Positions 1 through 8,916 of a stretch of DNA of 64,000 nt are shown here, piece after piece (position 1 is the stretch's first letter; every line of letters begins with the position of its first letter). The translations under genes and the position numbers were made by a program. A model generated the notes under the pieces. That model saw only the letters and a program-made list of their open reading frames with translations, ran no database searches and was not told the DNA's origin. The DNA is taken from positions 2,418,001 to 2,482,000 of the forward strand of contig OY969782.1 of NCBI GenBank assembly GCA_963703045.1. Direction: 5' to 3'. Origin of the DNA: Miltoncostaea sp963703045. Lineage in GTDB: Bacteria > Actinomycetota > Thermoleophilia > Miltoncostaeales > Miltoncostaeaceae.

Positions 1-288
1 CCAGACGTCGTCGTCGACGGGCATCGCCCCGTGCTCCTCGACGCCGGCCCGCATCCGCGCGCGGAACTCGTCGTCCGGCAGATCCGACCGCGCCACCCCG
101 ATGACCGCCGTCTCGGGCGGCAGCAGCTGCTGGGCGGCGAGCGAGTAGAGCCCCGGCATGAGCTTGCGTCGCGTCAGATCGCCGGTGGCACCGAAGATCA
201 CGATGACCGCGGGCGGCGGCGTCCGCATCAGGCGAGGGTCGTCGCGCATCGTGTCGGCGGCCGCCGTGAGACCTCCGAAGCCGGTCAC
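1..288 (-). CDS. zwf: glucose-6-phosphate 1-dehydrogenase, N-terminal part (runs off window)
   Basis: Encodes the first about 96 residues of glucose-6-phosphate dehydrogenase, which oxidises glucose-6-phosphate to 6-phosphogluconolactone with NAD(P)+ in the oxidative pentose phosphate pathway. The reverse-strand translation starts MTGFGGLTAAAD and contains the dinucleotide-binding motif VIFGATGDLTRRKLMPGLY at about residues 30-48, diagnostic for the family. The GTG start at 288 is preceded by a GAGAGAGGG ribosome binding site. The remaining roughly 400 residues lie beyond base 1. It sits 38 bp downstream of tkt on the same strand, a usual actinobacterial pentose phosphate order, although tal is not between them. 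Confidence 0.85.
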   Translation of the reverse strand, partial: MTGFGGLTAAADTMRDDPRLMRTPPPAVIVIFGATGDLTRRKLMPGLYSLAAQQLLPPETAVIGVARSDLPDDEFRARMRAGVEEHGAMPVDDDVW

Positions 289-325
289 GCGGCGCCCTCT
301 CTCACGGTCATGTCGAGGGTGAGGG

Positions 326-2318
326 CTATGCCCCGGCGCCCCGCACCTGGGCCCGCGCGGCCGCCGCCACCGCCTCGGCCGTGATGCCGAGGGCCGCGAG
401 CGCCTCGCCGCCGGGCGCCGACACCCCGAACCGGTCGATCGCCACGATCGCGCCGCTCGTGCCGGTCCACTCCGCCCAACCGAAGGGGCTGGCGGCCTCC
501 ACGGCGACCCGTGCCGTGATCGACGGGGGCAGCACCTCGTCGCGCCAGGCGGCGTCCTGGGCGCGGAAGAGCTCGAACGAGGGGAGGGAGACCACCCGCG
601 CGGAGATGCCCTCGCCGGCCAGCACCTCGCGCGCCGCCACCGCGGTGGCGACCTCCGAGCCGGTCCCGATGAGCAGGCAGTCGTCGCCGTCGGCCAGCAC
701 GTAGCCGCCGCGCTCGACCGGCGGCGTCCCGGAGAGCGTCGGCAGGCCCTGCCGGCTCAGCACGAGCGCGGTCGGCGCGTCGGTGCGCGCGATCGCGATG
801 CGCCAGGCCGCCGTTGCCTCGGTGGCGTCGGCCGGGCGGAGGACCACCAGGCCGGGGATGGCGCGCAGCGCGGCGAGGTGCTCGATCGGCTGGTGGGTCG
901 GGCCGTCCTCGCCGAGCGCGACCGAGTCGTGGGTGAAGACGAAGATCGACGGCAGGCGCATGAGGGCCGCCAGCCGGATCGTGTTCTTCATGTAGTCGGA
1001 GAACGTGAAGAAGGTCGAGCAGACGGGCCGCAGTCCGGCGTGGGCGGCGATGCCGTTGGTGATCGCGCCCATCGCGTGCTCGCGGACGCCGTAGTAGAGG
1101 TTGCGGCCCGCGAAGTCGCCCGGGCCGACGACGCCCATGTCCGTCAGCGTCGTGCTGGTCGAACGAGGAGAGGTCGGCCGCGCCCTGCACGAGCTCGGGG
1201 ATGCCCGCCGCGAAGGCGTTCAGCGCCGTCCCGGCCGAGGCGCGGGTGGCGATGGCCTTCCCCTCCTCGAAGGTCGGCGCGTGGTCCTCCCAGCCCTCCG
1301 GCAGGCGGCCCTCGGCGACGCGCGCGAGATCGGCCGCCTCGGCGGGGTGCGCCTCGCCGTAGGCGGTGCGCCGGGCCTCCCAGTCGTCGCGCGCCGCGCG
1401 CCCGCGTCCGCGCAGCTCGTCGGCCCATGCCGCGACCTCGTCGGGCACGAGGAAGCTCGCGTCATCGGGCCATCCGTACGCCCGCTTGGTCGCGGCCACC
1501 TCGTCGGGGCCGAGCGGCGAGCCGTGCGCCGACGACGTGTCCTGCTTGTTGGGCGATCCGAACCCGATGTGGGTGCGGCACGCGATCAGGGTCGGGCGCC
1601 CGTCGGGCGACGAGGCCTCGGTCATGGCGGCGTCGATCGCCTCGAGGTCGTTGCCGTCGTCCACCACGAGCACCCGCCAGCCGTAGGCCGCGAAGCGGGC
1701 GGGCACGTCCTCGTTGAACGCGAGGCTCGTCGGGCCATCGAGGCTGATGCGGTTGTCGTCCCAGATCCCGATCAGCTTCTCGAGGCCGAGGAATCCGGCG
1801 ATCGAGGCGGCCTCGTGCGAGATGCCCTCCATGAGATCGCCGTCGGAGCAGATGAACCACGTGCGGTGGTCGATGACCTCGTGGCCGGGGCGGTTGTACC
1901 GGGCGGCCAGCATCGCCTCGGCGAGGGCGAACCCGACCGCGTTGGCGAAACCCTGACCGAGCGGACCGGTGGTGATCTCGACGCCCGGGGTGTCGCCCCG
2001 TTCGGGGTGGCCGGGCGTCTCGGAGCCGAGCTGGCGGAAGCGCCGGAGCTGCTCGACGGGCAGGTCGTAGCCGCTCAGGTGCAGCAGCGCGTACAGGAGC
2101 ATCGACGCGTGACCCGCCGAGAGCACGAACCGGTCGCGCTCGGGCCACGACGGGTCGGACGGGTCGTGACGCAGGTGCTTCGAGAAGAGCGTCCACCCGA
2201 CCGGCGCCAGCCCCATGGGAGCGCCGGGGTGTCCGCTGTTCGCCTCCTGGACGCCGTCGATCGCCAGCGTGCGGACGGTCGTGATGGCCAGTTCCGGCGA
2301 TGCGAGCGTCGTGGACAC
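326..2318 (-). CDS. tkt: transketolase, frame broken once
   Basis: Transketolase moves two-carbon ketol units between sugar phosphates with thiamine diphosphate. The N-terminal half shows LAIDGVQEANSGHPGAPMG, ITTGPLGQGFANAVG and the ThDP/Mg motif GDLMEGISHEAA. The C-terminal half shows GREHAMG-type YGVREHAMGAITNG and SFELFRAQD. The halves are in different frames. Dropping one base near 1162 restores ADLSSSTSTTLTDMGVVG, so I read this as one gene with an indel. The start is taken at GTG 2318 because AGAAGGAG lies 6 nt upstream. The ATG at 2351 lies inside guaB. It follows guaB by 19 bp and precedes zwf, so tkt-zwf are probably co-transcribed. Confidence 0.85.
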
Positions 2319-2337
2319 GGTGCTGCTCCTTCTGGGA

Positions 2338-3785
2338 TCAGTAGCTGACATCGTGCGGGTGGCTCTCGCGCAGGCCGCCGGGCGTGATCTGCACGAAGCG
2401 GGCGTTGCGATGGAACTCGGGGATCGTACGGGCGTCGGAGTAGCTCATGCCCGACCGCAGGCCCCCGACCAGGCCGTGCATCACCACCGCCGACGGCGTC
2501 GCGCAGCGGCACGACCGCCTCGACGCCCTCGGCCACGACCGGCGTGAACTCGGTGTCGTCCTCTGCCTCGAGGGCGCGGCGGGCGTCGGCGGCGGCGCTC
2601 GACGCCATGCCGCGGAAGACCTTCACGCGCGCGCCGTTGCGCGAGACCACGACGCCCGGGCTCTCCGGGGTGCCGGCCAGCAGGTTGCCGACCATCACGG
2701 TCTCGGCCCCCGCGGCGATCGCCTTGGCGACGTCGCCGCCGAAGCGGATGCCGCCGTCCGCGATGACGGGCACGTCGAACGGGGCGCACGCCTCGCGCGC
2801 ACTCCATCACGGCGCTCAGCTGCGGCACGCCCGACGCCGGCCACGACGCGGGTCGTGCAGACCGAGCCCGGTCCGACGCCGACCTTGACGCCGTCGGCGC
2901 CCGGCCTCGGCGAGGTCGCGGGCGCCCTCGGGCGTCGCGACGTTGCCGGCGATGATGTCCGTCTCGCCCGCCGAGCGCGTCGCGCACGGTCGCGATCGCG
3001 CGTACGGCGTGCTCGGCGTGGCCGTGGGCGATGTCGAGCACCACCACGTCGGCGCCGGCCTCCTGCAGGGCCCGCGCCCGCTCGACGTAGTCGCCGCGCA
3101 CGCCGATCGCGGCGCCCACGGCCAGGCGCCCGCGCGCGTCCTTGGTCGCCTCGGGCCGCTCGGCGCGCTGCAGCAGGTCCCGCAGGGTGATCAGCCCGAC
3201 CAGGCGGTCGTCGCTCGTCCACGAGCGGCAGCTTCTCCACCCGCCCGTCGCGCAGCAGCCGCGCGGCCATCTCGACGGAGGTGTCGGGGGTGCCCACGAC
3301 GAGTCGCGCCGCGCGGCGTCATCAGCTCGCGCACCGGCTGGCCCGGAGTCGGTGCGCAGCAGCACGTCGCGCCGCGTCAGCAGCCCCTCCAGCCGTCCGT
3401 CCGGCCCGGTCACGACCAGGCTGCTGACGCCGAGGCGGTCGGCGGCCTCGCGGGCATCGGCCAGCGTCGCCGAGTCGGCGATCGTGTGGGGATCGGCGAT
3501 CACCAGGGCCTCGGCGCGCTTCACCCGCACGACCTCGGCCACCTGGCGCTCGACCGTCAGGAAGCGGTGCACGATGCCGATGCCGCCGACGCGGGCCATC
3601 GCGATCGCCATCTCGGCCTCGGTGACCGTGTCCATGTTGGCCGACACCACCGGCGCGGCGAGTCGCAGCCGCCGCGTCAGGCGGGTCGACACGTCCACGT
3701 CCGAACGCGAGGCGAGCCCACTGCGCCGCGGCGTGAGCAGGACGTCGTCGTAGGACAGGGCGAGCGGTATGCCGGCCGAGGTCAC
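2338..3785 (-). CDS. guaB: inosine-5'-monophosphate dehydrogenase, frame broken several times
   Basis: IMP dehydrogenase oxidises IMP to XMP, the committed step of GTP synthesis. The fragments in order are: N-terminal PLALSYDDVLLTPRRSG and APVVSANMDTVTEAEMA; CBS-domain segments with LVGLITLRDLL; DVVVLDIAHGHAEHAV; the catalytic loop GVGPGSVCTTRVVAGVG with its nucleophilic Cys; VIADGGIRFGGDVAKAIAAG; a C-terminal MHGLVGGLRSGMSYSDA. These fall in all three frames, with breaks near 2490, 2800, 2840, 2900, 2960, 3225, 3310 and 3345. Every conserved motif survives, so a locally bad assembly is more likely than gene decay. The GTG start at 3785 is six bases after TATCCT, fitting leaderless expression. 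The total length of about 482 codons matches the family. Confidence 0.8.
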
Positions 3786-3791
3786 CGCGCG

Positions 3792-3797
3792 AGGATA
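3792..3797 (-). promoter_or_regulatory. -10 hexamer of leaderless guaB
   Basis: TATCCT on the minus strand, followed by exactly six bases (CGCGCG) and the GTG of guaB. No Shine-Dalgarno sequence fits in the gap. Inferred from the spacing pattern repeated at other genes in this window. Confidence 0.5.
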
Positions 3798-3837
3798 GAC
3801 GACCTCTCCCCGGCCCCGACCGCGCGCGGCGGTGAGG

Positions 3838-3843
3838 TAGCAT
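3838..3843 (+). promoter_or_regulatory. -10 hexamer of leaderless lipoprotein gene
   Basis: TAGCAT followed by CGCCCG and ATG 3850. It is divergent to the guaB -10, so this 64-bp gap carries two face-to-face promoters. Confidence 0.45.
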
Positions 3844-3849
3844 CGCCCG

Positions 3850-4357
3850 ATGGCGCTCCGCCCGCCCCTCGCGCTCGTCGTGGGCACCGCGCTCGCGCTC
3901 CTCCTGTCCGGATGCGGCGACGCGCCCCCGCGCGCGTCCGAGGTGACGCCCGTCCCAGTACATCGCGGCGGTCCACCGGCTGCTCGACCCGCCCAGCCGC
4001 CTGGCGTCGTCGATCTCCGAGCGCGCCCGGGGCGCCGACGGCGCCCCGCCCAGTCGAGAACGACTCCGTGAGCTCGTCGCCTCGGCACGCAGCCGGCTCG
4101 CCGCGTTCCGGGGACTCCGACTGTCCGACCCGGTGCTCGCGGCGCAGCGCGACCGCCTGGCCGGCGCCTACGCCTCGATGCTGCCGGCCATGGGCGCGGC
4201 CGCCGATGCGCTCGCCCCCCGCGAGGGATCCGGGGTGGCGATCGCCGCCGGCCTCGCGTCCGTCGGCGCGCGCGCCGACCTCTCGGCCGCCGCCCGCCCG
4301 TTCCTCGACGCGTTGGGACGGCTCCCGTCCGCCGCCGCCTCCTCACCCTCGCGCTGA
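3850..4357 (+). CDS. small putative lipoprotein, frame broken
   Basis: I do not recognise the family. The N-terminus MALRPPLALVVGTALALLLSG-C is a textbook lipoprotein signal ending in a lipobox (LLSGC, Cys about residue 22), so the product should be anchored on the outer face of the membrane. After residue 35 the frame breaks (near 3957, one base missing). The next frame continues with a mostly helical Ala/Arg-rich segment beginning YIAAVHRLLDPPSRLASSIS and ends at 4357. Length after repair is about 165 aa. It is followed directly by a second lipoprotein of similar size, and the pair may be paralogues. Expression looks leaderless. Confidence 0.5.
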
Positions 4358-4806
4358 CCGCGCTCGTCGCGGCAGCGGCGGCCGGCTGCGGGGGCGACGG
4401 GTCGCTGTCGCCGTCGACCGCGCCCCTGGACGAGGGCACGCAGATATCGCCGCGGCGCTACCTCGCCGACACGTCGGCCGCCGCCGCCGCGATCAACGCC
4501 TTCTCGCAGGTGCTCTCCGACGTCGGTCCCGAGGCGCGCCCCGCCCTCCTGCGCCGGGTCGCGCCACGGCTCGAGGAGCCGCTGCGGACCGCGACGGTCC
4601 TGTCCGGGCGACTCGGTGCGGCGCGCCTGGACGACGCGCGCCTCGAGGATCAGCGCGCGCGCGCGGCACCCGCGCTGGCGGAGGTCGTCGACTCGATGGG
4701 CCTGGTCGTCGGGGCCGCCCGCGCCGGGGACCCGGAGGAGGCCGAGGCCGCCTCGGTGGAGTTCTCGACCGCCGTCGGCGAGCTGAGGAAGCTGCCGGCC
4801 GGCTGA
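4313..4806 (+). CDS. second small putative lipoprotein, start uncertain
   Basis: From about 4327 the frame reads RRRLLTLALTALVAAAAAG-C-GGDGS, again a lipoprotein signal with an AAGC lipobox. A helical domain follows (INAFSQVLSDVGPEARPALL, then ALAEVVDSMGLVVGAARAG) and a TGA at 4806. There is no ATG, GTG or TTG in this frame before the signal. The TTG at 4313 would serve if one base is lost in the CCGCCGCCG stretch. The first convenient in-frame GTG (4510) would remove the signal and is unlikely. The gene overlaps or abuts the preceding lipoprotein gene and looks like a partner or duplicate of it. Function unknown. Confidence 0.45.
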
Positions 4807-4902
4807 GCGCGGGGGCGGGTAAGGGGATTCCGCCGGCGTGCCGATGACCACCATGCGCGTCGCCCCCGGGGCGACCGGCATGGATCGAGTGTCGCGCCAA
4901 GG

Positions 4903-5537
4903 ATGGTGTCGGTGTCCCCAGGCCCCGTCACGGGTGCTCATCGCAAGCCGCAGTCCCGCCTGGTCGGCGGGGATCGTCGGCGTTCCTCGCGGCCGAGCCG
5001 CTGCGCACGGACACCGCGACCACGACGGCGGTGGCGCTCGCCCGGATGGACGCCGAGCACGTCGATCTCGTGGTCATCGACCGGCTGCTCGACGACGGCG
5101 CGGGCCTTGCGCTGGCACGCGAGGTCCGCCTGCGCCATCCCCACGCGCGCACGGTGCTCGCGCTCGACGACGAGTCGGCCGGTGCCCGGGACGCGGCCCT
5201 CGCGGCCGGGGCCGTGGGGTGCCTCACGCCGGGCGGGACGCGCGAGACGGTCACGGCGCTCCTCGCCGACGCCCTGCGCGGCGCCGACCGCGACGAGGCC
5301 GGTGTCGGCCGCCCGCCGGCCGGGGACGCGCTCACCGATCGGGAGCGGGTCGTGCTGCGCCTCATGCGGCAGCGCCTCACCGACAAGGAGATCGCGCAGC
5401 GCCTGGGTGTCTCGTGGCACACGGTCCGCACCCACGCCCAGTCCATCCTGCGCAAGTCCGGGGTCCACTCGCGTCGCGACCTCGACGCGTGGGGGGCCGG
5501 GCCGGAGGGGGCCACCCACGGGGCGACGCCCACGTGA
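4903..5537 (+). CDS. LuxR/NarL-type response regulator
   Basis: The C-terminal half carries a complete NarL/FixJ-type helix-turn-helix (LTDRERVVLRLMRQRLTDKE, then IAQRLGVSWHTVRTHAQSIL), so it binds DNA. The N-terminal half resembles a receiver domain: VLIASRSP start, DLVVIDRLL with the likely phospho-acceptor Asp, and GAVGCLTPGG where a receiver normally has a conserved Lys. The N-terminal 40 codons are split over frames, with breaks near 4937 and 4980. Repair gives VTVLIASRSP...FLAAEPLRTDTATTTAVALA. No histidine kinase adjoins it, so it is an orphan regulator. It ends in TGATG overlapping the next gene, which suggests translational coupling. Confidence 0.7.
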
Positions 5538-5773
5538 TGCGCCGCCGCATCGCGCCGACCGCGGGCCTGGCGCTGCTGCTGGCCGGCGGCGCCCTGCTGG
5601 TGCGCGTCACGGTCATGAGCCTGGCGGGCGACACCGGGCGCTACGCCTGGCTCTTCACGGCCGCCGCGTGCGTCCTGGCCGGGGTCGCCCTGGTCATGGT
5701 CGCCATCCCCAAGATCGCCGCCCCCGCGAAGGGGGCGGCGGACCAGCCCACACCCGAGCTGCCGCGCGGGTGA
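5537..5773 (+). CDS. small two-helix membrane protein
   Basis: 78 aa, unrecognised. Two hydrophobic stretches (LALLLAGGALLVRVTVMSLA at about 11-30 and FTAAACVLAGVALVMVAIP at about 41-59) suggest a helical hairpin in the membrane with a short polar tail (DQPTPELPRG). Its ATG overlaps the stop of the upstream response regulator gene (TGATG), so it is probably translated from the same message. A strong hairpin follows its stop codon. Confidence 0.6.
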   Translation: MRRRIAPTAGLALLLAGGALLVRVTVMSLAGDTGRYAWLFTAAACVLAGVALVMVAIPKIAAPAKGAADQPTPELPRG

Positions 5774-5786
5774 GGGAGCCCGGTCT

Positions 5787-5817
5787 GGAGGGGGCCTTCG
5801 GGAGGCAGGCCCCCTCC
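5787..5817. terminator. hairpin terminator between convergent genes
   Basis: Stem GGAGGGGGCC / GGCCCCCTCC (10 bp, perfect) with an 11-nt loop. It lies between the stop codons of the membrane peptide (+) and the nitronate monooxygenase (-), so it can serve both. There is no T-run, as usual in high-GC genomes. Confidence 0.65.
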
Positions 5818-5872
5818 GGACGGGCACGATCGGTGTCGCGACGGGCGGCGTGTCGCCCCGCCCCGCGGTCGG

Positions 5873-6964
5873 TCAGAGGCGGTCCGCCAGGGCGCGGATG
5901 ACCGCGACCGCCTCGTCGATCGTCTCGCGGAGGATCTCGGCGGCCGGTCGCGGCGACCCGGCGAGACCCGCCGCCTGCCCGGCCCACAGGGCGAGCAGCT
6001 CCGGCTCGTCCGCGCGCGCCGCGGCGGCGCGCAGGGCGGCGCTCGCGCCGGCCTGACGGGGGTAGCCGAGGGCGGGCGGCCCCTGGGCCTCCATCTCGTC
6101 GAGCAGGCGGTTGCGCAGCCCGCGCGCGGGACGGCCCGAGAGGGCGCGGGTGATGACCGTGTCGGTGTCGCGGGCCGCCGCGACGCGACGCCGGTACCCC
6201 TCGGGGGCGCCGCTCTCGGCCGCGACGAGGAAGAGGGTGCCGAGCTGCACCCCCTGGGCCCCCAGGGCGAGCGCGGCGGCCAGGCCGCGCCCGTCCATGA
6301 TGCCCCCGGCGGCCACCACCGGCACGTCCACCGCGGCGACCACCTGCGGCACGAGGGCCATCGTGCCGATGAGGGGCACGACGCCGTCGCGGGGCACCGA
6401 GAAGCTCGAGCGGTGGCCGCCCGCCTCGGAGCCCTGGGCCACGATCACGTGGGCGCCGGACGCGACCGAGCGCACGGCGTCGGCGACCGTCGACGCCATG
6501 GCCACGAGGGGAGCGCCCGCGGCGGCCGCCAGGTCGGCCACCTCGGCCGGGTCGCCGAGACCCACGCTCACGACCGTCGCGCCCGCCGCCAGGCCGGCGG
6601 CCACCAGGTCCCGGGCCCCCGCCGGGGCGGGGGACGGCGGCGCGTCGCGGGGCAGGCCGAGCTCTGCGCCGAGCCGCGCGACCACCGGCCGCGGATCGCC
6701 GCCCTCGGGGTCGGGCTCCGTCGGCGGCGCGACCAGGACGTTGATGCCCACCGGCGCCGCGGTCAGCTCACGCGCCCTCCGCACCGCCGCGGTGACGGCA
6801 TCGACCGACATGCCGGTGACGCCGAAGACCCCGAGCCCGCCCGCGTCCGACGTCGCGGCGACCAGCTCGGGCGTGGTCGGACCGCCCGCCATGCCGGCCA
6901 GCAGCACGGGATGGGTGATCCCGAGCAGTTCGCAGAGGGGTGTCGAGAGCGTGCCGCGAGCCAT
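5873..6964 (-). CDS. nitronate monooxygenase / 2-nitropropane dioxygenase family flavoprotein
   Basis: FMN-dependent TIM-barrel enzyme that oxidises alkyl nitronates; some relatives act as enoyl-ACP reductase FabK-like proteins. Family signatures: PVLLAGMAGGPTTPELVAA near the N-terminus; HVIVAQGSEAGGHRSSFSVP, the flavin-binding GxEAGGH motif; VPVVAAGGIMDGRGLAAALA; LGAQGVQLGTLFL. 363 aa is the usual size. The ATG at 6964 was chosen because an AGAGGG sequence lies upstream and the conserved N-terminus begins directly after it. It stands alone, with its promoter region facing a tiny divergent ORF. Confidence 0.85.
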   Translation of the reverse strand: MARGTLSTPLCELLGITHPVLLAGMAGGPTTPELVAATSDAGGLGVFGVTGMSVDAVTAAVRRARELTAAPVGINVLVAPPTEPDPEGGDPRPVVARLGAELGLPRDAPPSPAPAGARDLVAAGLAAGATVVSVGLGDPAEVADLAAAAGAPLVAMASTVADAVRSVASGAHVIVAQGSEAGGHRSSFSVPRDGVVPLIGTMALVPQVVAAVDVPVVAAGGIMDGRGLAAALALGAQGVQLGTLFLVAAESGAPEGYRRRVAAARDTDTVITRALSGRPARGLRNRLLDEMEAQGPPALGYPRQAGASAALRAAAARADEPELLALWAGQAAGLAGSPRPAAEILRETIDEAVAVIRALADRL

Positions 6965-7074
6965 GTCGGATGACGCCCTCTGCACCAACTTTAAGAAATC
7001 GATCCGCCGCACCGATAGAGGGGGCAAGCCGGGCCTCACACCGGAATGTCCCCTCCACGCAGAGGTTACATCAC

Positions 7075-7173
7075 ATGCGCCGTCATCTTCTCGCCGTCTA
7101 CGTCGTCGCCGCGACCGTCGCCACCCTCGTCGCCGCCAACGGCGCCCTCGCCGCGACCTGGATCCGCCGCTAG
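7075..7173 (+). CDS. 32-residue hydrophobic peptide
   Basis: MRRHLLAVYVVAATVATLVA followed by ANGALAATWIRR. It is a single charged-hydrophobic segment like a signal peptide (possible cleavage after ALA) or one membrane helix. An AGAGG lies 9 nt upstream. It overlaps the end of the convergent carboxypeptidase gene by 4 bp. It could be a real microprotein or chance. Confidence 0.35.
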   Translation: MRRHLLAVYVVAATVATLVAANGALAATWIRR

Positions 7174-7997
7174 TCGGCCCGGGCGGGAGCCGCGCGCGCC
7201 GCGCCGGCCCCGCCGGCGGTCCCCCACGGGGTCCGGTGCGAGACCCGCACCGGGCCTCCGAGGTCGTGCGCTCCGCGCGGCCGTCTCCCCGCGCTGCCGT
7301 ACGACACGGCGACGAGCGCACGGCGGTGACGGGACACCGCGGCCGTCGACGGCGTCCCGGCCGGTAGCTCGACGACGAACGCGTCGCCGCCGGCGCGGTT
7401 CTGCCAGCGGGTGGCCACGCCCGGCAGGAACCCGAGTCGACGCGCGGGCAACCGCGAGGCGCGCGCATAGCGGCGCGGCAGGGCGGGGTCGGCGACGGTT
7501 CCGACGTCGACGAGGGCCAGGGCCTGGTGGTACCAGATCGTCACGTCGGGTCGCAGCCGCCTGATCAGGCGGGCAGCAACCCGGGTCTCCGGCTCGGACA
7601 GGGGCCGCGGTCCGGAATGGTCGGTGTCGAACGGCCGGCCCTGGCGGCGCCAGGCGTCCGGGAAGTTGCGGTTGAGGTCGACCCCGCGGGCGTTCTGGCG
7701 GGTTCCGGCGGACGCGCCGTCCGGGTTGAGGTCGGGGACGACCCACAGCACGACGCCCGGCAGCCGGGGCGGCCGGCGGCGCAGGGCCGCCGCGATCGTC
7801 CGGCCGCCCGGCTCGTCACCGTGCACCGAGCCGACCACCAGCACCCGGATGGGTGCGCGCCGCTGCCCGATCACGCTGACGGCGATCGGTCGTCCCTCGG
7901 CCGACCGGCCCAGCACCGCGTCGCGCACGGGGGGCGGGGCGGCGACGGCCGGCGGCGCCGCCGGGATGGCGAGGACGACCATCGCCCCCGCCAGCAC
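7170..7997 (-). CDS. secreted M14-family zinc carboxypeptidase
   Basis: Metallocarboxypeptidase of the M14 (carboxypeptidase A / murein amidase MpaA-like) fold. Visible zinc ligands are His and Glu in GSVHGDEPGG (about residue 55) and the third His in WYHQALA. Substrate-binding residues are in PDLNPDGASAGTRQNARGVD followed by LNRNFPDAW. The catalytic Glu is in FVVELPAG near the C-terminus. An N-terminal hydrophobic stretch, MLAGAMVVLAIPAAPPAVAA, looks like a signal peptide, so the enzyme should act outside the membrane, perhaps on cell wall peptides. The GTG at 7997 is the first start after an in-frame stop. It lies 19 bp after the Crp-type regulator on the same strand. Confidence 0.8.
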   Translation of the reverse strand: MLAGAMVVLAIPAAPPAVAAPPPVRDAVLGRSAEGRPIAVSVIGQRRAPIRVLVVGSVHGDEPGGRTIAAALRRRPPRLPGVVLWVVPDLNPDGASAGTRQNARGVDLNRNFPDAWRRQGRPFDTDHSGPRPLSEPETRVAARLIRRLRPDVTIWYHQALALVDVGTVADPALPRRYARASRLPARRLGFLPGVATRWQNRAGGDAFVVELPAGTPSTAAVSRHRRALVAVSYGSAGRRPRGAHDLGGPVRVSHRTPWGTAGGAGAARAAPARAD

Positions 7998-8016
7998 GGT
8001 CGCGGCGCGACCCGCT

Positions 8017-8778
8017 CTACGCGTCGTTGGCGGCGGCGAGGCTCAGAGCCTCCTCGCGCGCGCGCACGACCTCCCAGGGGATCGTGATCGAGCGGCCGTC
8101 CATCTCGACGGCGCCGCTGGCACGGAGCTTGCTGAAGGCGGTGGTGACGGCCTCGCGCGACGCGCCCACGAGCGACGCCCACTGGGCGTGGGTGAGCTCG
8201 AGCCGCAGCTCGATGCCGTCGCGCGCGGCGACGCCGAAGCGCTCGGCGAGCTGGTGCAGACGTGCGCGCAGGCGGTCCTCGACCCGCATCTCACTGACGA
8301 GGGCCACGGTCTCGCGCAGCATCGCCACGCGGTCCGACAGCAACTCGGCCAGATTGCGCCCGAGGCGGGGGTAGCGGGCGATGAGTCCCTCGACCGAGCG
8401 GCCGGACAGGGCCGAGACCGCCGAGTCCTCGAGCGCCGAGACGCTGGCGGCGGGCGCGTCGCCGAGCGTCGAGTAGATCGCTCCGGCGTCGAGCAGCGAG
8501 ATCATGATCTCGTGGCCGGGAGCCGTGCTCTCGAACATCGCCAGCCGCCCGTCGCGCACGACGAAGAGGTGATCGGAGCGGCCGAGCGGCTCCGGCATGG
8601 TGGCGCCGCGCGGCCAGCGCACGAGCGGGAGGCGGCTGTCGAGGAGGACGAGATCGCGCTCGGGAAGGCCCGCGAAGAGGTCCATGCGCGTGAGGGCGAT
8701 GCGCCCCGGACCCCTCACTCCGCTGCTCCGGAAGCCGTTCTCGTGAAGTTCGGAGAGCGCCGTCGCCATTGCGGGCAC
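8017..8778 (-). CDS. Crp/Fnr-family transcription regulator
   Basis: The N-terminal half is a cyclic-nucleotide-binding-like beta barrel (LFAGLPERDLVLLDSRLPLV, FVVRDGRLAMF, ISLLDAGAIYSTLGDAPA). After a long helix (VAMLRETVALVSEMRVEDRL) comes a winged helix with ELTHAQWASLVGASREAVTTAFSKL, typical of Crp. The phosphate-cassette residues of cAMP-binding members are not clearly present, so the ligand is unknown. The start is GTG 8778, with ATG 8769 as alternative. A TTGCTT-17-TAACAA promoter lies just upstream at 8791-8819. It is divergent from the DtxR-type gene, and the two regulators share a 138-bp region. Confidence 0.8.
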   Translation of the reverse strand: MPAMATALSELHENGFRSSGVRGPGRIALTRMDLFAGLPERDLVLLDSRLPLVRWPRGATMPEPLGRSDHLFVVRDGRLAMFESTAPGHEIMISLLDAGAIYSTLGDAPAASVSALEDSAVSALSGRSVEGLIARYPRLGRNLAELLSDRVAMLRETVALVSEMRVEDRLRARLHQLAERFGVAARDGIELRLELTHAQWASLVGASREAVTTAFSKLRASGAVEMDGRSITIPWEVVRAREEALSLAAANDA

Positions 8779-8790
8779 TGTTGCACTCGT

Positions 8791-8819
8791 TTGTTATGGC
8801 GCACTAAGAACGGAAGCAA
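8791..8819 (-). promoter_or_regulatory. promoter of the Crp/Fnr-type gene
   Basis: Minus strand TTGCTT, 17 bases, TAACAA, ending 12 bp before the GTG start. Similarity to the sigma-70 type consensus; inferred only. Confidence 0.4.
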
Positions 8820-8883
8820 GATGTGGGGGTGATGCCCCTGGGGGCGATCGCTAATCACGCCTGTCCGCGTTGTGGATACGATT

Positions 8884-8898
8884 CCGGGAACGTCCCGG
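8884..8898. promoter_or_regulatory. palindromic operator candidate of the DtxR-type gene
   Basis: CCGGGA-ACG-TCCCGG, perfect 6-bp arms around 3 bases. It begins one base after a TACGAT -10 hexamer (8877-8882) and ends 18 bp before the GTG of the DtxR-type gene. That position, over the transcription start, suits repression, possibly autoregulation. Confidence 0.45.
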
Positions 8899-8916
8899 CG
8901 ATGGAGTGCGAACCAG

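Noticed and set aside
2338..2351. ATG 2351 as the start of tkt
   Set aside because: It lies inside the last codons of guaB. GTG 2318 has an AGAAGGAG site at the right spacing.
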